Positions 7,726 through 17,806 of a stretch of DNA of 64,000 nucleotides are shown piece by piece (the stretch's first letter is position 1; every line of letters begins with the position of its first letter). This DNA is from Chengkuizengella sp. SCS-71B (lineage in GTDB: Bacteria > Bacillota > Bacilli > Paenibacillales > KCTC-33759): contig NZ_JAZHSH010000001.1 in assembly GCF_040100845.1 (NCBI RefSeq), positions 1,364,001 to 1,428,000 of the forward strand. Reading direction: 5' to 3'. A program made the position numbers and the translations under genes. The notes below the pieces were generated by a model. That model worked only from the letters and a program-made list of their open reading frames with translations. It searched no databases and had not been told where the DNA came from.

Positions 7726-7836
7726 TTAAACGTATACTCCAGCTATTAAAATAATTACTAATAGGATAAAAAGTACTAATACTATCGCAGCACCAGACGC
7801 AACCCCATATCCTTTTCTACCACCATAAGCGCTCAT
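7726..7836 (-). CDS. yjcZ: YjcZ-family sporulation peptide (36 aa), copy 1
   Basis: The minus-strand ATG at 7836 lies after GGAGGGAAAG and opens a 36-codon gene: MSAYGGRKGYGVASGA followed by a hydrophobic segment VLVLFILLVIILIAG and a short end. The pattern (glycine/tyrosine-rich start, then one hydrophobic helix) is the YjcZ-family sporulation peptide. Two paralogues follow on the same strand at 8213 and 8491. The hydrophobic half (VLFILLVIIL) is identical in all three, while the polar half differs. Such peptides are usually made late in sporulation and found in spores; the molecular role is unknown. Confidence 0.88.
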   Translation of the reverse strand: MSAYGGRKGYGVASGAAIVLVLFILLVIILIAGVYV

Positions 7837-8212
7837 ATCTTTCCCTCCTTTTTATTAGGATAATATAATGTATTCAAAAATAATGTACTTTGGCATAGTT
7901 ATCTATCCCTATTGTAAAAAAATAGACATTTATCCCGATTTAAGAGCTTGCAATGAATAAAATACTCAAATAAAACTTCTCAAAAAATAGCCTGCTCTTA
8001 GTAGTGATACTAGACTATAAAAGTAGGCACAGCTAATTATAAAAATATAAATGAATAATGAGTTTATCTAAAAATGATACTATCACACTGATAATTTAAC
8101 TTCTTCAAATATATGTTTGTCATATTATGAAGTAATGAGAAAACGAATTTAGTATTATTAGTGGGGAAAGAATAACTTCCCCACTAAAGGAGTATTTAAT
8201 AGTTAGATGTCG
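7837..8212. other. Intergenic gap between yjcZ copies 1 and 2
   Basis: The 376-base AT-rich stretch has no supported gene. It contains a hairpin at 8160-8185 (AGTGGGGAA pairing with TTCCCCACT), which would terminate the yjcZ copy 2 transcript on the minus strand. The copy 1 promoter must lie near its right-hand neighbour's side of 7837. Confidence 0.6.
8160..8185 (-). terminator. Hairpin downstream of yjcZ copy 2
   Basis: A perfect nine-base stem (8160-8168 with 8177-8185) has an eight-base loop and lies 28 bases past the minus-strand stop. The T-tract is poor, so it may instead stabilise the 3' end. Confidence 0.6.
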
Positions 8213-8323
8213 TTATACTGCGAAAGCTGCTGCTAAAATGATAACTAAAAGAATGAATAAAACTAATACTATACCAGCAGATCTGGCAATTCCGGATCCG
8301 TATCCACCACCGCATGCACTCAT
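8213..8323 (-). CDS. yjcZ: YjcZ-family sporulation peptide (36 aa), copy 2
   Basis: The minus-strand ATG at 8323 follows AAAGGAGGTG. The peptide starts MSACGGGYGSGIARSAG and ends with the same hydrophobic helix (IVLVLFILLVIILAAAFAV). It carries a cysteine in the polar half where copy 1 has tyrosine. It has its own ribosome binding site, a 167-base upstream gap and a downstream hairpin, so it is probably its own transcription unit within the tandem array. Confidence 0.9.
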   Translation of the reverse strand: MSACGGGYGSGIARSAGIVLVLFILLVIILAAAFAV

Positions 8324-8490
8324 TTATTTCACCTCCTTTTAAACAGAATATACAAGAAAGAAATTATCTTCTGTATTTCACAAAGTGAGTTAAATCAAGT
8401 ACATCAAATTAGGAGATATTTTAAAAATATTACTTAGATGAGTCTGGCAATATTCTAGATGAATTTACCTTACTGTAATTTACATCTGAA

Positions 8491-8610
8491 TTAGACGAAG
8501 ATACCTGCTGCTAAAATGATAACTAAGAGAATAAATAGAACTAACACTACAGTTGCGGTTCTTGCTAACCCACTTCCGTATCCGTAGCCACCACACCCAT
8601 ATGCGCTCAT
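8491..8610 (-). CDS. yjcZ: YjcZ-family sporulation peptide (39 aa), copy 3
   Basis: The minus-strand ATG at 8610 follows AAAGGAGGAGG. The peptide begins MSAYGCGGYGYGSGLARTA and continues into VVLVLFILLVIILAAG. It is three residues longer in the glycine/tyrosine segment and also has a cysteine. Upstream, CATATTGTA near 8642-8650 on the minus strand resembles a sigma-K -10 element (CATAnnnTA), which would fit late mother-cell expression; this is tentative. It is divergent from zur. Confidence 0.9.
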   Translation of the reverse strand: MSAYGCGGYGYGSGLARTATVVLVLFILLVIILAAGIFV

Positions 8611-8786
8611 TTGCCACACCTCCTCCTTTAAAGGATAATATACAATATGATTTAATCACCTGTCCTGTATAGACGAATACCCTAATTACAAAAAATGGAC
8701 GTTTGTCACTAGATCAAGATTGAATCCAAGCCTTTATTTTTGTATGATGTTCTTATAGGGGCTTTCAGAAATTATGGAGGATCATG

Positions 8787-9203
8787 ATGTTAACTATAGA
8801 TCAAGTATTAAAAATGTTGTCTGAACAAGGGTTTAGAATTACAGAACAACGCAAATCATTAATTGAACTTTTTGTTGAAAATGGTAGTTATTTAACAGCA
8901 AAAGATGTTTATAAATACATGTCTAATCAATATTCAGGACTAAGTTTTGATACAGTTTATCGTAATTTACGACTTATGAAAGAAGTTGGTGTGATTGAAC
9001 AGTTTGTATTTGAAGATGGGATTAAATTTAAAATACGTTGCGCTGAGGAATCTCACCATCATCACTTAATATGTTTAGAGTGTGAGAAAACTTATTCTAT
9101 ACATTATTGCCCAGTTCAATATGTACCGGAGTTGCCAGATCAATTTCAAATCGTTAATCATAAATTTGAATTGTATGGATTTTGTAAAGATTGTCAAAAT
9201 TAA
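8787..9203 (+). CDS. zur: Zinc uptake regulator Zur (Fur family)
   Basis: This 138-residue Fur-family repressor has an N-terminal winged helix (GFRITEQRKSLIELF, LSFDTVYRNLRLMKEVGVIE), the regulatory metal site region SHHHHLICLECEKT (about residues 90-103), and a second structural CxxC near the C-terminus (GFCKDCQ). Alignment from memory with B. subtilis Zur (LTAKxV, GLSFDTxYRNL, HHHHxICLxC, HKFExYGxCxDC) is close, closer than to Fur or PerR. The start at 8787 is chosen over the adjacent ATG at 8784 because GGAGG then sits six bases upstream. Its likely target, a Zur box, lies at 13430 in front of a zinc-binding lipoprotein gene. Confidence 0.9.
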   Translation: MLTIDQVLKMLSEQGFRITEQRKSLIELFVENGSYLTAKDVYKYMSNQYSGLSFDTVYRNLRLMKEVGVIEQFVFEDGIKFKIRCAEESHHHHLICLECEKTYSIHYCPVQYVPELPDQFQIVNHKFELYGFCKDCQN

Positions 9204-9224
9204 ATAATGAAGGGGAGGAAGACG

Positions 9225-9449
9225 ATGACAATGTTGAAAAAGCTATGGATGGCACCTATTCATTTTTATAGGAAATTTATTTCACCAATAAAACCTCCAA
9301 CGTGTCGTTTTTATCCTTCATGCTCACAATATGCATTAGAAGCAGTTGAAAAACATGGAGTAGTAAAGGGAACAACACTTAGTGTAAAGAGAATTAGTAA
9401 ATGCCATCCCTTTCACCCTGGTGGTGTTGATCATGTGCCCGAAAAATAA
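9225..9449 (+). CDS. yidD: Membrane protein insertion efficiency factor YidD
   Basis: This 74-residue protein shows the YidD hallmarks: [20 protein letters not shown], then [23 protein letters not shown] and DHVPEK. It has three conserved cysteines and an N-terminal amphipathic helix. The family supports YidC-dependent insertion of membrane proteins at the inner face of the membrane. The ATG at 9225 is preceded by AGGGGAGG at proper distance; an upstream in-frame ATG at 9207 has none. It lies 21 bases after zur, so the two are probably co-transcribed, an order also seen in some other Bacillales. Confidence 0.92.
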   Translation: MTMLKKLWMAPIHFYRKFISPIKPPTCRFYPSCSQYALEAVEKHGVVKGTTLSVKRISKCHPFHPGGVDHVPEK

Positions 9450-9504
9450 TAAACTTGACATATATATGATTCATTATGTATATTTTAATAAATTAAAATC
9501 ATAT

Positions 9505-9772
9505 CCAATGAATGGATAAGTACGACTTATGCACTATGACAGAGAGCCGGAGCTGCTGAAAACCGGTATAGATGCAATGTTGGAAAATGGTCCAGGAGGG
9601 TTTGTCGTCGAGTAGTTTTATTCGTGAAACAATAAGGCGATAACGGATTCCTACGTTAAAAGGTAGTCATTGACTTACTGAGCCTTTTGCTTGCAAAAGT
9701 AAAGGGGAAGTTGGGTGGTAACACGTGAGAGAGCTCTCGTCCCAAAAGGATAAGGGTTTTTTTGTTGTTATC
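9505..9772 (+). promoter_or_regulatory. T-box leader (tRNA-sensing riboswitch)
   Basis: The T-box core GTTGGGTGGTAACACG lies at about 9710-9725, followed by GAGCTCTCGTCCC and a T-run (9757-9763). Upstream, AGAGAGCCGG and CTGAAAACCGG form the Stem I distal hairpin, and AGTA and CGAG lie near the Stem I base (9518-9613). A T-box before a tRNA ligase gene regulates by uncharged tRNA. The specifier codon could not be read securely: an AUG is not in the expected place, and AGU or GUU fits the loop position better. The next gene, metG, starts 290 bases after the terminator. Confidence 0.85.
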
Positions 9773-10025
9773 GAACGTGCACTGTGGAACGCTGGAAGCT
9801 CGTTATTAAATTTAATAATGGTCATGGTATTTTAAGTATAATTCTATTCGTCCTATGTTGCAAATAGCGGGAAATAACGGTCTTATTTTATAATTTTCAA
9901 GAGAAATGGATAAATAACGGGTTAAAGTGGCCTTAACTTGATCTCAGATCTCAATTGTTATGAGATTTACACTTACAATTTTTTTAATTAGTATTTTTAA
10001 AGGTATATTAATCTAAACTTTTTAG

Positions 10026-12038
<2,013 letters not shown>

Positions 12039-12084
12039 GTAATTTGTAATTTAAATATCAAAATGAAATTAAAACTTATGTGTG

Positions 12085-12120
12085 CACCCAAGCTGCTTTA
12101 AAAGGTTTGGGTGTTTTTTT
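12085..12120 (+). terminator. Intrinsic terminator after metG
   Basis: CACCCAA (12085-12091) pairs with TTGGGTG, followed by eight T. Confidence 0.92.
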
Positions 12121-12220
12121 AAAATAATCTAAACTAGCTAGGAAAATATAACTTCTAAATTCCAATCTCATTCGTGTTATAATGATATGAATTTCATAAA
12201 AAGGGTTAAGAAGGGTGATT

Positions 12221-13378
12221 ATGAGCACTTCTAAAGATATTAATAAATTAAAATCATTTACTTTTTTATTTTATATGGGAATGGGAATTATTGTTCCTTT
12301 CCTTCCTTTATATTTTGAAGAAGTGGGATATTCAAAGATTCAAATTGGAACACTATTGGGTGTTGGTCCTGTGGCAGGAATCGTGTCCAATATTCTATGG
12401 GGAGTCATTAGTGATCGATTCCAAACGGTTAAGAAGGTACTCGCAATTCTTATATTTGGACAAATTGTGATGTTATTTTGGTTATGGCAGGTTGATCAAT
12501 TCTCGATTACTGTAATTGTTATTTTATTTTTCTTTTTCTTTCAAAACCCAGTAATCTCTTTAACCGATAGCCTTATACTCGCTACCACACAAGGTACTAA
12601 ATCGAGTAGTTATGCAGGAGTTAGAGTATGGGGTTCTTTAGGCTTTTCTTTTTCAGCACTGGTTATGGGGTGGATATTATCTAGATCTGGTATGGATAAA
12701 ACGATATTTTTATTAATCATTACTACATGTGTTGCGTTTGTTCTTGCCTTTGGATTAAAGGATCGTAAAGGATCTGTCAAAAAAATGGAATTTTCGGGAA
12801 TTTATAAAATGCTTCAGTCAAAAGAGCTGTTATGGTTCTTATTATTAGTTTTTGTTATTTCTGTGTCACATCGTACAAACGATCATTTTATATCTCTTTA
12901 CTTAATAGAGTTGGGAACGGATGAAAAGTGGATCGGCTGGTCACCAACGGTTGCAGCTTTAAGTGAAATTCCTGTATTTTTAATATTAAGCAAATATGGA
13001 CATCGATATAAAGAGCTGCCATTGCTTGCTATAGCAGGACTATCTTATGCATTAAGGTATGTTTTAACTGCTTATTTAGACAATTCTTATATGATTATTG
13101 CTGTTCAAGCGCTGCATAGTCTTTCTTTTGGTATATTCTTAATTACTGCTTTGCGTTATTTATCTGGCTTAATACCAGAGGAATATCGTTCAACTGGCTT
13201 AGCTGTTTTCACTGTGATTTGGGCAGGAATAGCAGGGATGAGCAGTGGTATGCTGGGAGGATGGATTTATAATCAATATGGTGGGGAAACACTTTATTAT
13301 TTAGCTGCTTTGTTAGGTTTTATTTCAAGTATCGGATTTTTAGGTACTCATTGGTACAGATTAAGAATAAGAACTTAA
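12221..13378 (+). CDS. MFS transporter (LacY-like/MFS_1_like group)
   Basis: This 385-residue polytopic protein has about twelve hydrophobic segments. The N-terminal half carries FYMGMGIIVPFLPLYF and, after the third helix, SDRFQTVKK in the position of the conserved GxxSDRxxxRK loop. GVRVWGSLGFSF in helix 5 is characteristic of the MFS_1_like (nucleoside:proton symporter/lactose permease-like) subgroup. The substrate is not deducible. The ATG at 12221 follows AAGAAGGGTGA. It is separated from metG by a terminator and from the next gene by a distinct promoter, so it is probably monocistronic. Confidence 0.85.
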   Translation: MSTSKDINKLKSFTFLFYMGMGIIVPFLPLYFEEVGYSKIQIGTLLGVGPVAGIVSNILWGVISDRFQTVKKVLAILIFGQIVMLFWLWQVDQFSITVIVILFFFFFQNPVISLTDSLILATTQGTKSSSYAGVRVWGSLGFSFSALVMGWILSRSGMDKTIFLLIITTCVAFVLAFGLKDRKGSVKKMEFSGIYKMLQSKELLWFLLLVFVISVSHRTNDHFISLYLIELGTDEKWIGWSPTVAALSEIPVFLILSKYGHRYKELPLLAIAGLSYALRYVLTAYLDNSYMIIAVQALHSLSFGIFLITALRYLSGLIPEEYRSTGLAVFTVIWAGIAGMSSGMLGGWIYNQYGGETLYYLAALLGFISSIGFLGTHWYRLRIRT

Positions 13379-13390
13379 TAAAGAAAAAGG

Positions 13391-13450
13391 TTGACATATA
13401 AAAAGTCATCCATGTATAATTCTGAATGTAAATAGTAATTATTACGATTA
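13391..13450 (+). promoter_or_regulatory. Sigma-A promoter overlapped by a Zur box
   Basis: TTGACA (13391-13396) and TATAAT (13415-13420) are both perfect, spaced 18 bases. Just downstream, AAATAGTAAT (13430-13439) and ATTACGATTA (13441-13450) flank one base. This differs at two positions from the B. subtilis Zur box (AAATCGTAAT-n-ATTACGATTT, from memory). The operator covers about +4 to +24, ideal for zinc-dependent repression. Confidence 0.88.
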
Positions 13451-13473
13451 AAATCCTAATGGGAGGGATTTTT

Positions 13474-14415
13474 TTGTTTAAGAAATTCAATATATTATTT
13501 AGTACCTTTCTTGTTCTGTCTATTTTATTAATAGGCTGCACTTCAAGTAGTTCAGAAACTGAAGATAAAATTGACATTGTAACTACTTTCTACCCTTTAT
13601 ATGACTTTGCCAAAAAAATAGGTGGAGAATATGTAAATGTTCAAAATTTAGTCCCAACTGGTGTTGAACCACATGATTGGACACCAAAAACAAGAGATAT
13701 GATAAAAATCACTGAAGCGGACATGTTTATTTATAATGGATTAGGATTTGAGAATTGGATCGAAAACTTTTTTTCTTCCTTTGAAGCCAATTTGAGCATA
13801 GAATTAGTGGAGGCAAGTTTAGGAGCCCATCTACTTGATGATGAAAATGACCTCGAAGAAGAAGTTCGTGAAGGTGACGAACATGATCATGGTCTTAATG
13901 ACCCACATATTTGGTTAAGCCCAGTTCAAGCAAAAACGCTTGCTGAAAATATTAAACAAGGGTTAATAAACATAGATCCTAAACATAAAGATGAATATGA
14001 GGAAAGGTTTTTAGAACTTTCAGCAAGATTGGATGAACTTCACGTGAAATATAAAGATGTGTTGGAGAATGTATCAAAAAAAGAATTTGTAGTTTCTCAT
14101 CAAGCTTTTGGATATTTAGCATATGAATATGGTTTAACTCAAAAATCCATTATGGGTTTATCATCTGATGCGGAACCTACGATTCAGGATTACAAAAATA
14201 TTTCAGTATATATAAAAGAAAATAATATTCAGTATATTTTATTTGAAGAATTAGCTTCACCTAAATTAACAGATACTTTAGCTAAAGAATTAAATATTAA
14301 AACACTTGTTCTGAATCCATTAGAAGGATTAACAAAGGAACAGGCATCAAATGGTGAAGATTATTTTACAATTATGGAAAGTAATTTGACAAGCTTGAAG
14401 AAAGCTCTACAATAA
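13474..14415 (+). CDS. znuA: Zinc ABC transporter substrate-binding lipoprotein (ZnuA/AdcA type)
   Basis: This 313-residue protein belongs to the cluster A-I metal-binding proteins. A lipoprotein signal (LSILLIGC, lipobox cysteine near residue 20) is followed by DIVTTFYPLYDFAKKIGG, VPTGVEPHDWTPKTRD (first metal histidine), and a short acidic-histidine loop EGDEHDHGLNDPHIWLSP. VVSHQAFGYLAYEYGL and FEELASPKLT complete the family pattern. The TTG at 13474 is preferred because GGGAGGG lies seven bases upstream; the ATG at 13459 overlaps that site. No permease or ATPase gene (znuB, znuC) is adjacent, so those must be elsewhere. The Zur box on its promoter strongly supports zinc over manganese. Confidence 0.92.
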   Translation: MFKKFNILFSTFLVLSILLIGCTSSSSETEDKIDIVTTFYPLYDFAKKIGGEYVNVQNLVPTGVEPHDWTPKTRDMIKITEADMFIYNGLGFENWIENFFSSFEANLSIELVEASLGAHLLDDENDLEEEVREGDEHDHGLNDPHIWLSPVQAKTLAENIKQGLINIDPKHKDEYEERFLELSARLDELHVKYKDVLENVSKKEFVVSHQAFGYLAYEYGLTQKSIMGLSSDAEPTIQDYKNISVYIKENNIQYILFEELASPKLTDTLAKELNIKTLVLNPLEGLTKEQASNGEDYFTIMESNLTSLKKALQ

Positions 14416-14451
14416 AAGGAGATTCAAATCTTTTCTTAGAAGGAGAACATT

Positions 14452-15159
14452 ATGGAGCTTAACATCTGGGTAGCATTTTGGGCGGGATTAGCTTCATTTA
14501 TATCCCCCTGCTGTCTTCCATTATACCCATCATATATTTCTTATATTACTGGAATATCGGTTAGTAATTTAAAATCTAAACATAATAAAGAAATACGATT
14601 TAAAACGATGATTCATACTTTATTCTTTATATTAGGTTTTTCTGCGGTTTATTATACATTAGGATTATCAGCAGGTATACTTGCTGAAATCTTTAGTGGA
14701 TATGATGAGCTTCTTAGTCAGATCGCTGGTTTACTGATTATCGTTATGGGATTATTTTTGCTTGGGATTTTTAAACCACAGTTATTAATGAAAGAAATTA
14801 AATTTAAATGGGCATCTAAACCAGCAGGTTACTTAGGCACTTTTTTAATTGGTATAGGTTTTGCTGCAGGATGGTCTCCTTGTGTAGGTCCGATCTTAGG
14901 TTCAATTGTTGCATTAGCTGCTACTGAGCCTGGAATATGGTTTGAATTGATTACTGCATATACACTTGGATTTGCGATCCCATTTTTCATTATGGCATTT
15001 TTTATAGGTTCTACAAAATGGATCTTAAAACACACAAATACTATCATGAAAATTGGTGGAGCTATGATGATTATGATAGGTATTTTACTTTTTACGGGTC
15101 AAATGACTAGAATTACAATTTGGTTAAATAGTATTACTCCAAGCTGGTTACAATTTTAG
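14452..15159 (+). CDS. ccdA: Cytochrome c biogenesis protein CcdA
   Basis: This 235-residue protein with six predicted membrane spans carries electrons across the membrane to extracytoplasmic thiol oxidoreductases. The two redox cysteines sit in SFISPCCLPLYPSY (near residue 20) and GWSPCVGPILGSI (near residue 143), as in CcdA/DsbD-beta. The length equals that of B. subtilis CcdA (235). It lies 36 bases behind the zinc lipoprotein gene with a GAAGGAGAA site and no terminator between, so it is probably co-transcribed and partly under Zur. This link is inferred. It ends in a terminator-like hairpin. Confidence 0.93.
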   Translation: MELNIWVAFWAGLASFISPCCLPLYPSYISYITGISVSNLKSKHNKEIRFKTMIHTLFFILGFSAVYYTLGLSAGILAEIFSGYDELLSQIAGLLIIVMGLFLLGIFKPQLLMKEIKFKWASKPAGYLGTFLIGIGFAAGWSPCVGPILGSIVALAATEPGIWFELITAYTLGFAIPFFIMAFFIGSTKWILKHTNTIMKIGGAMMIMIGILLFTGQMTRITIWLNSITPSWLQF

Positions 15160-15167
15160 ATAAACAC

Positions 15168-15223
15168 CAAAAAGTGAACTGTACTACTTCAAGGATCTCT
15201 CATTAAGAAATACTCACTTTTTG
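15168..15223 (+). terminator. Terminator-like hairpin after ccdA
   Basis: CAAAAAGTGA (15168-15177) pairs with TCACTTTTTG (15214-15223) across a 36-base loop. The left arm resembles the left arm of the repeat family at 23093 and 30557. Confidence 0.6.
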
Positions 15224-15326
15224 TTCATGTCTATTCAAGTTTAATTGCATAAAGGTGATCAAACTTGCTTGTAGCTGACAAAGCGTGTATGATACTAAAG
15301 AGGAAAACAGTGAGGGGGGAATCGGT

Positions 15327-15755
15327 TTGGCCACACCCAGTATGGAGGATTATCTCGAACGAATTTACATATTAATAGATGAAAAGGGTTATGCAAGAGT
15401 ATCGGATATTGCAGAGGGGCTAGAGGTTCATCCATCATCAGTTACTAAAATGATACAGAAATTAGATAAAGATCAATATCTTATATATGAGAAATATAGA
15501 GGATTAATTTTGACCTCAAAAGGCAAAAAAATTGGAAAGCGATTGGTGGCTCGTCATCATCTACTTGAAAAATTTCTAAGTACGATAGGGGTTCAAGAAG
15601 AAAATATATACGATGATGTTGAAGGAATCGAACATCATTTAAGTTGGGATTCAATCACATGTATTGAAGCACTGCTAGAATATTTTGACCGTAACCCTCA
15701 GCAAGTTGAAAAATTAAATAAGATTCGTGAAGAACTGAATACGGAAGAGGATTAA
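15327..15755 (+). CDS. mntR: Manganese-responsive regulator MntR (DtxR family)
   Basis: From the TTG at 15327, seven bases after GAGGGGGG, the product is 142 residues, exactly the length of B. subtilis MntR. All the metal ligands known for that protein can be placed: D8 and E11 in [11 protein letters not shown]77 in RHHLLEKF, and E99, E102 and H103 in [11 protein letters not shown]. The winged helix reads [20 protein letters not shown], then [18 protein letters not shown]. With manganese bound it represses Mn importers and activates exporters; no such gene is adjacent. A longer frame from 15285 would add 14 residues not found in the family. It is monocistronic, with a terminator at 15761. Confidence 0.95.
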   Translation: MATPSMEDYLERIYILIDEKGYARVSDIAEGLEVHPSSVTKMIQKLDKDQYLIYEKYRGLILTSKGKKIGKRLVARHHLLEKFLSTIGVQEENIYDDVEGIEHHLSWDSITCIEALLEYFDRNPQQVEKLNKIREELNTEED

Positions 15756-15760
15756 ATATA

Positions 15761-15810
15761 AAAGCTATCTCAACACTTAAAATCAAAGTGGAATGAGTTA
15801 GCTTTTTTTA
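15761..15810 (+). terminator. Intrinsic terminator after mntR
   Basis: AAAGCTATCTCA pairs with TGAGTTAGCTTT (one mismatch), with an inner CACTT/AAGTG extension, then a run of T. Confidence 0.87.
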
Positions 15811-15837
15811 GTACATTCCCTCTTGGGTATACCTATA

Positions 15838-16137
15838 CTATTTAAAGTAATAGTAGGATCTAATAGGAGAGAGTTTTCTCTGTTTTTTATCTTTACAGTA
15901 ACAGGAAGGTTTGTGATGAGATGAATATTCATATGTGTTCACTAGTTTTAAAATGATAAGTAGGGTAAGCACCAAAAAACCGCTTATAGATATGAAGGTG
16001 AATAAGATGATAAATATAATCTCTGACATTAAGAAACCACCGAATGTTATCAAAATGAATGAAGTTATGAATATAAAGGGAATTCCCAATAATAATAGTC
16101 CTAATGTAATAGCTACTCCTGTATATGAACTAGTCAT
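15838..16137 (-). CDS. Small membrane protein of unknown function
   Basis: This 99-residue minus-strand gene has an ATG at 16137 preceded by GAAGAAGGTGA. Two to three hydrophobic segments cover residues 7-70. The short C-terminal tail is basic and contains two cysteines (SCYCKDKKQRK). I do not recognise a family. It converges on mntR, whose terminator lies just beyond its stop. No promoter was assigned, and nothing in its position suggests a partner. It is accepted as a gene because of the good ribosome binding site and the membrane-protein composition. Confidence 0.65.
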   Translation of the reverse strand: MTSSYTGVAITLGLLLLGIPFIFITSFILITFGGFLMSEIIFIILFTFISISGFLVLTLLIILKLVNTYEYSSHHKPSCYCKDKKQRKLSPIRSYYYFK

Positions 16138-16360
16138 TGAATCACCTTCTTCCTTTTATAAGCTGTTATATCATATGCTTATTTTATAGTGGTTGTACTA
16201 GACTAGTACCTAGTAAAAAGAAAATAGGCATAGTAGAAAAGACTTGAGTCAGTTTTGTACTATTTGTAATAAGTCCTTTTTTAAAGATCACGTTCTTAAC
16301 AAACCCTTCATTGCATACAACATAGATATGATATTCCTTTCTTTAAGGAGTTGTATAAGA

Positions 16361-17302
16361 ATGAAGGTAAATGCTGTTTTTGAGGGCGGTGGTGTGAAAG
16401 CTATTGGTTTAGCTGGAGCAGTGAAATCTGTTGAAGATCATAATATAACTTTTAATCAAGTTGCAGGAACTTCTTCAGGCGCTATTGTGGCATCATTAAT
16501 CGCAGCAGGTTATACATCAAAGGAATTAAAGGAATTGGTGATGTCTACTCCTTTTGCTTCTGTAGTCAAAAAAACTTGGGTGCACCATATTTTATATATC
16601 GGTCCTGCAATTCGTGTGTTTTTTAAAAAAGGACTATACTCTGGAGATCCCTTAGAGGATTGGATTGATCAGAAACTAAAAATCAAAGGGGTAAGTACCT
16701 TTGGAGATCTAAAACCAAATCAATTACGTATTATTGCTTCAGATATTACAAGAGGCAGAATATTAGTGTTACCAGATGATATTAAGCAGTATGGTTTAGA
16801 TCCGAGTCGCTTAAGTATTTCAAAAGCTATTCGAATGAGTACTGCGATTCCTTTTTATTTTGATCCAATTAAACTGAAAAAACTTCGTGATAAGCAAACA
16901 TTTTACATTGTAGATGGTGGAGTATTAAGTAATTATCCATTGTGGTTATTTGATAAAGAAGCTAGAGAGAGGGGGATTCAAATCAAAATACCGACTTTAG
17001 GCTTTAGGTTGGTAGGAAAGCATAGTAATGTCCCTAGAAAAATAATAGGACCCCTCAGTATGTTTCAAGCTTTATTTTCAACTATGATGGATGCTCATGA
17101 CGAAAAATTTATAGAAGATCATAAAAAGTTTAATACAATTAAAATACCTACATTAGGTGTGAGAACAACAGATTTTAAAATATCACAAAAAGCTCGTAAT
17201 CGTTTATTTGAATCTGGTTATCAAGCAGCTGAGAGATACTTAGATAGATGGTCTTATTCAGAATATCTCAAACACTATGAACAATATTTTGAGTATTTAT
17301 AA
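16361..17302 (+). CDS. Patatin-like phospholipase
   Basis: This 313-residue serine lipase of the patatin family has the glycine-rich oxyanion region FEGGGVKAIGLAGAV at the N-terminus, the nucleophile elbow GTSSG (serine near residue 41), and the catalytic aspartate in VDGGVLSNYP (near residue 188). Together these form the Ser-Asp dyad. No signal peptide is present, so it acts in the cytoplasm on membrane phospholipids or acyl thioesters. The ATG at 16361 is ten bases after AAGGAG, slightly far; an earlier start at 16244 would add about 39 unrelated residues. It is followed by a convergent terminator. Similar stand-alone patatins are common in Bacillales, for example YlbK. Confidence 0.88.
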   Translation: MKVNAVFEGGGVKAIGLAGAVKSVEDHNITFNQVAGTSSGAIVASLIAAGYTSKELKELVMSTPFASVVKKTWVHHILYIGPAIRVFFKKGLYSGDPLEDWIDQKLKIKGVSTFGDLKPNQLRIIASDITRGRILVLPDDIKQYGLDPSRLSISKAIRMSTAIPFYFDPIKLKKLRDKQTFYIVDGGVLSNYPLWLFDKEARERGIQIKIPTLGFRLVGKHSNVPRKIIGPLSMFQALFSTMMDAHDEKFIEDHKKFNTIKIPTLGVRTTDFKISQKARNRLFESGYQAAERYLDRWSYSEYLKHYEQYFEYL

Positions 17303-17409
17303 CCTATAAAGGATGCTCCTGGTGAAAGGTTTCATTATAATATTGCTGGATTTATAGTACTAGGGTGATAGAAGATAAATTATTATAGGATATTTGTTTG
17401 AAAAAGAAA

Positions 17410-17442
17410 GAAAACACTTAGGAATGATTTCTAAGTGTTTTC
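17410..17442. terminator. Bidirectional terminator between the patatin gene and the minus-strand cluster
   Basis: GAAAACACTTAG (17410-17421) pairs perfectly with CTAAGTGTTTTC (17431-17442), with runs of A and T at the ends. Confidence 0.88.
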
Positions 17443-17485
17443 TAGTTAAATGAACTAACTTCTCTTCATTTTATTGAGGATAAGC

Positions 17486-17779
17486 TCAGTGATAAGGATA
17501 CGTTTCTTCCTCGTCTTTTTTTTCATCTTTGTTTTTATTTCCATCAATAACTTTAAATCTGTGTTTTCTTCTTTTCTTTTGTTTCTTTTGAAACTTAACC
17601 ACTTTTTCATACTTACGGTTACGATATTTTTTTGGAGGGAATTTATATAGATAAAATACGAGTCCAAATACTAGGAGTGGAATAACAAAACTCCCTGGGT
17701 TAGTAAATGCTGAACTAACAATCCCGATAGCAATGAGACCCAAAATCACATAAAAGATCATTCTTTGACGCGAATTCAT
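17486..17779 (-). CDS. Small membrane protein with basic tail
   Basis: This 97-residue minus-strand gene encodes two hydrophobic segments (about residues 8-25 and 31-46) followed by a strongly basic, then mixed-charge tail (KKYRNRKYEKVVKFQKKQKK, later DEKKDEEET). No family is recognised with confidence. Its ATG at 17779 lies 27 bases after the yqhQ stop, with a GGGGGCG site, so it is likely the last gene of a yqhQ transcript. A similar small gene beside yqhQ is plausible in related genomes, but I could not verify this. Confidence 0.7.
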   Translation of the reverse strand: MNSRQRMIFYVILGLIAIGIVSSAFTNPGSFVIPLLVFGLVFYLYKFPPKKYRNRKYEKVVKFQKKQKKRRKHRFKVIDGNKNKDEKKDEEETYPYH

Positions 17780-17806
17780 AAAAAACGCCCCCGCTTCTAT
17801 AACAAA

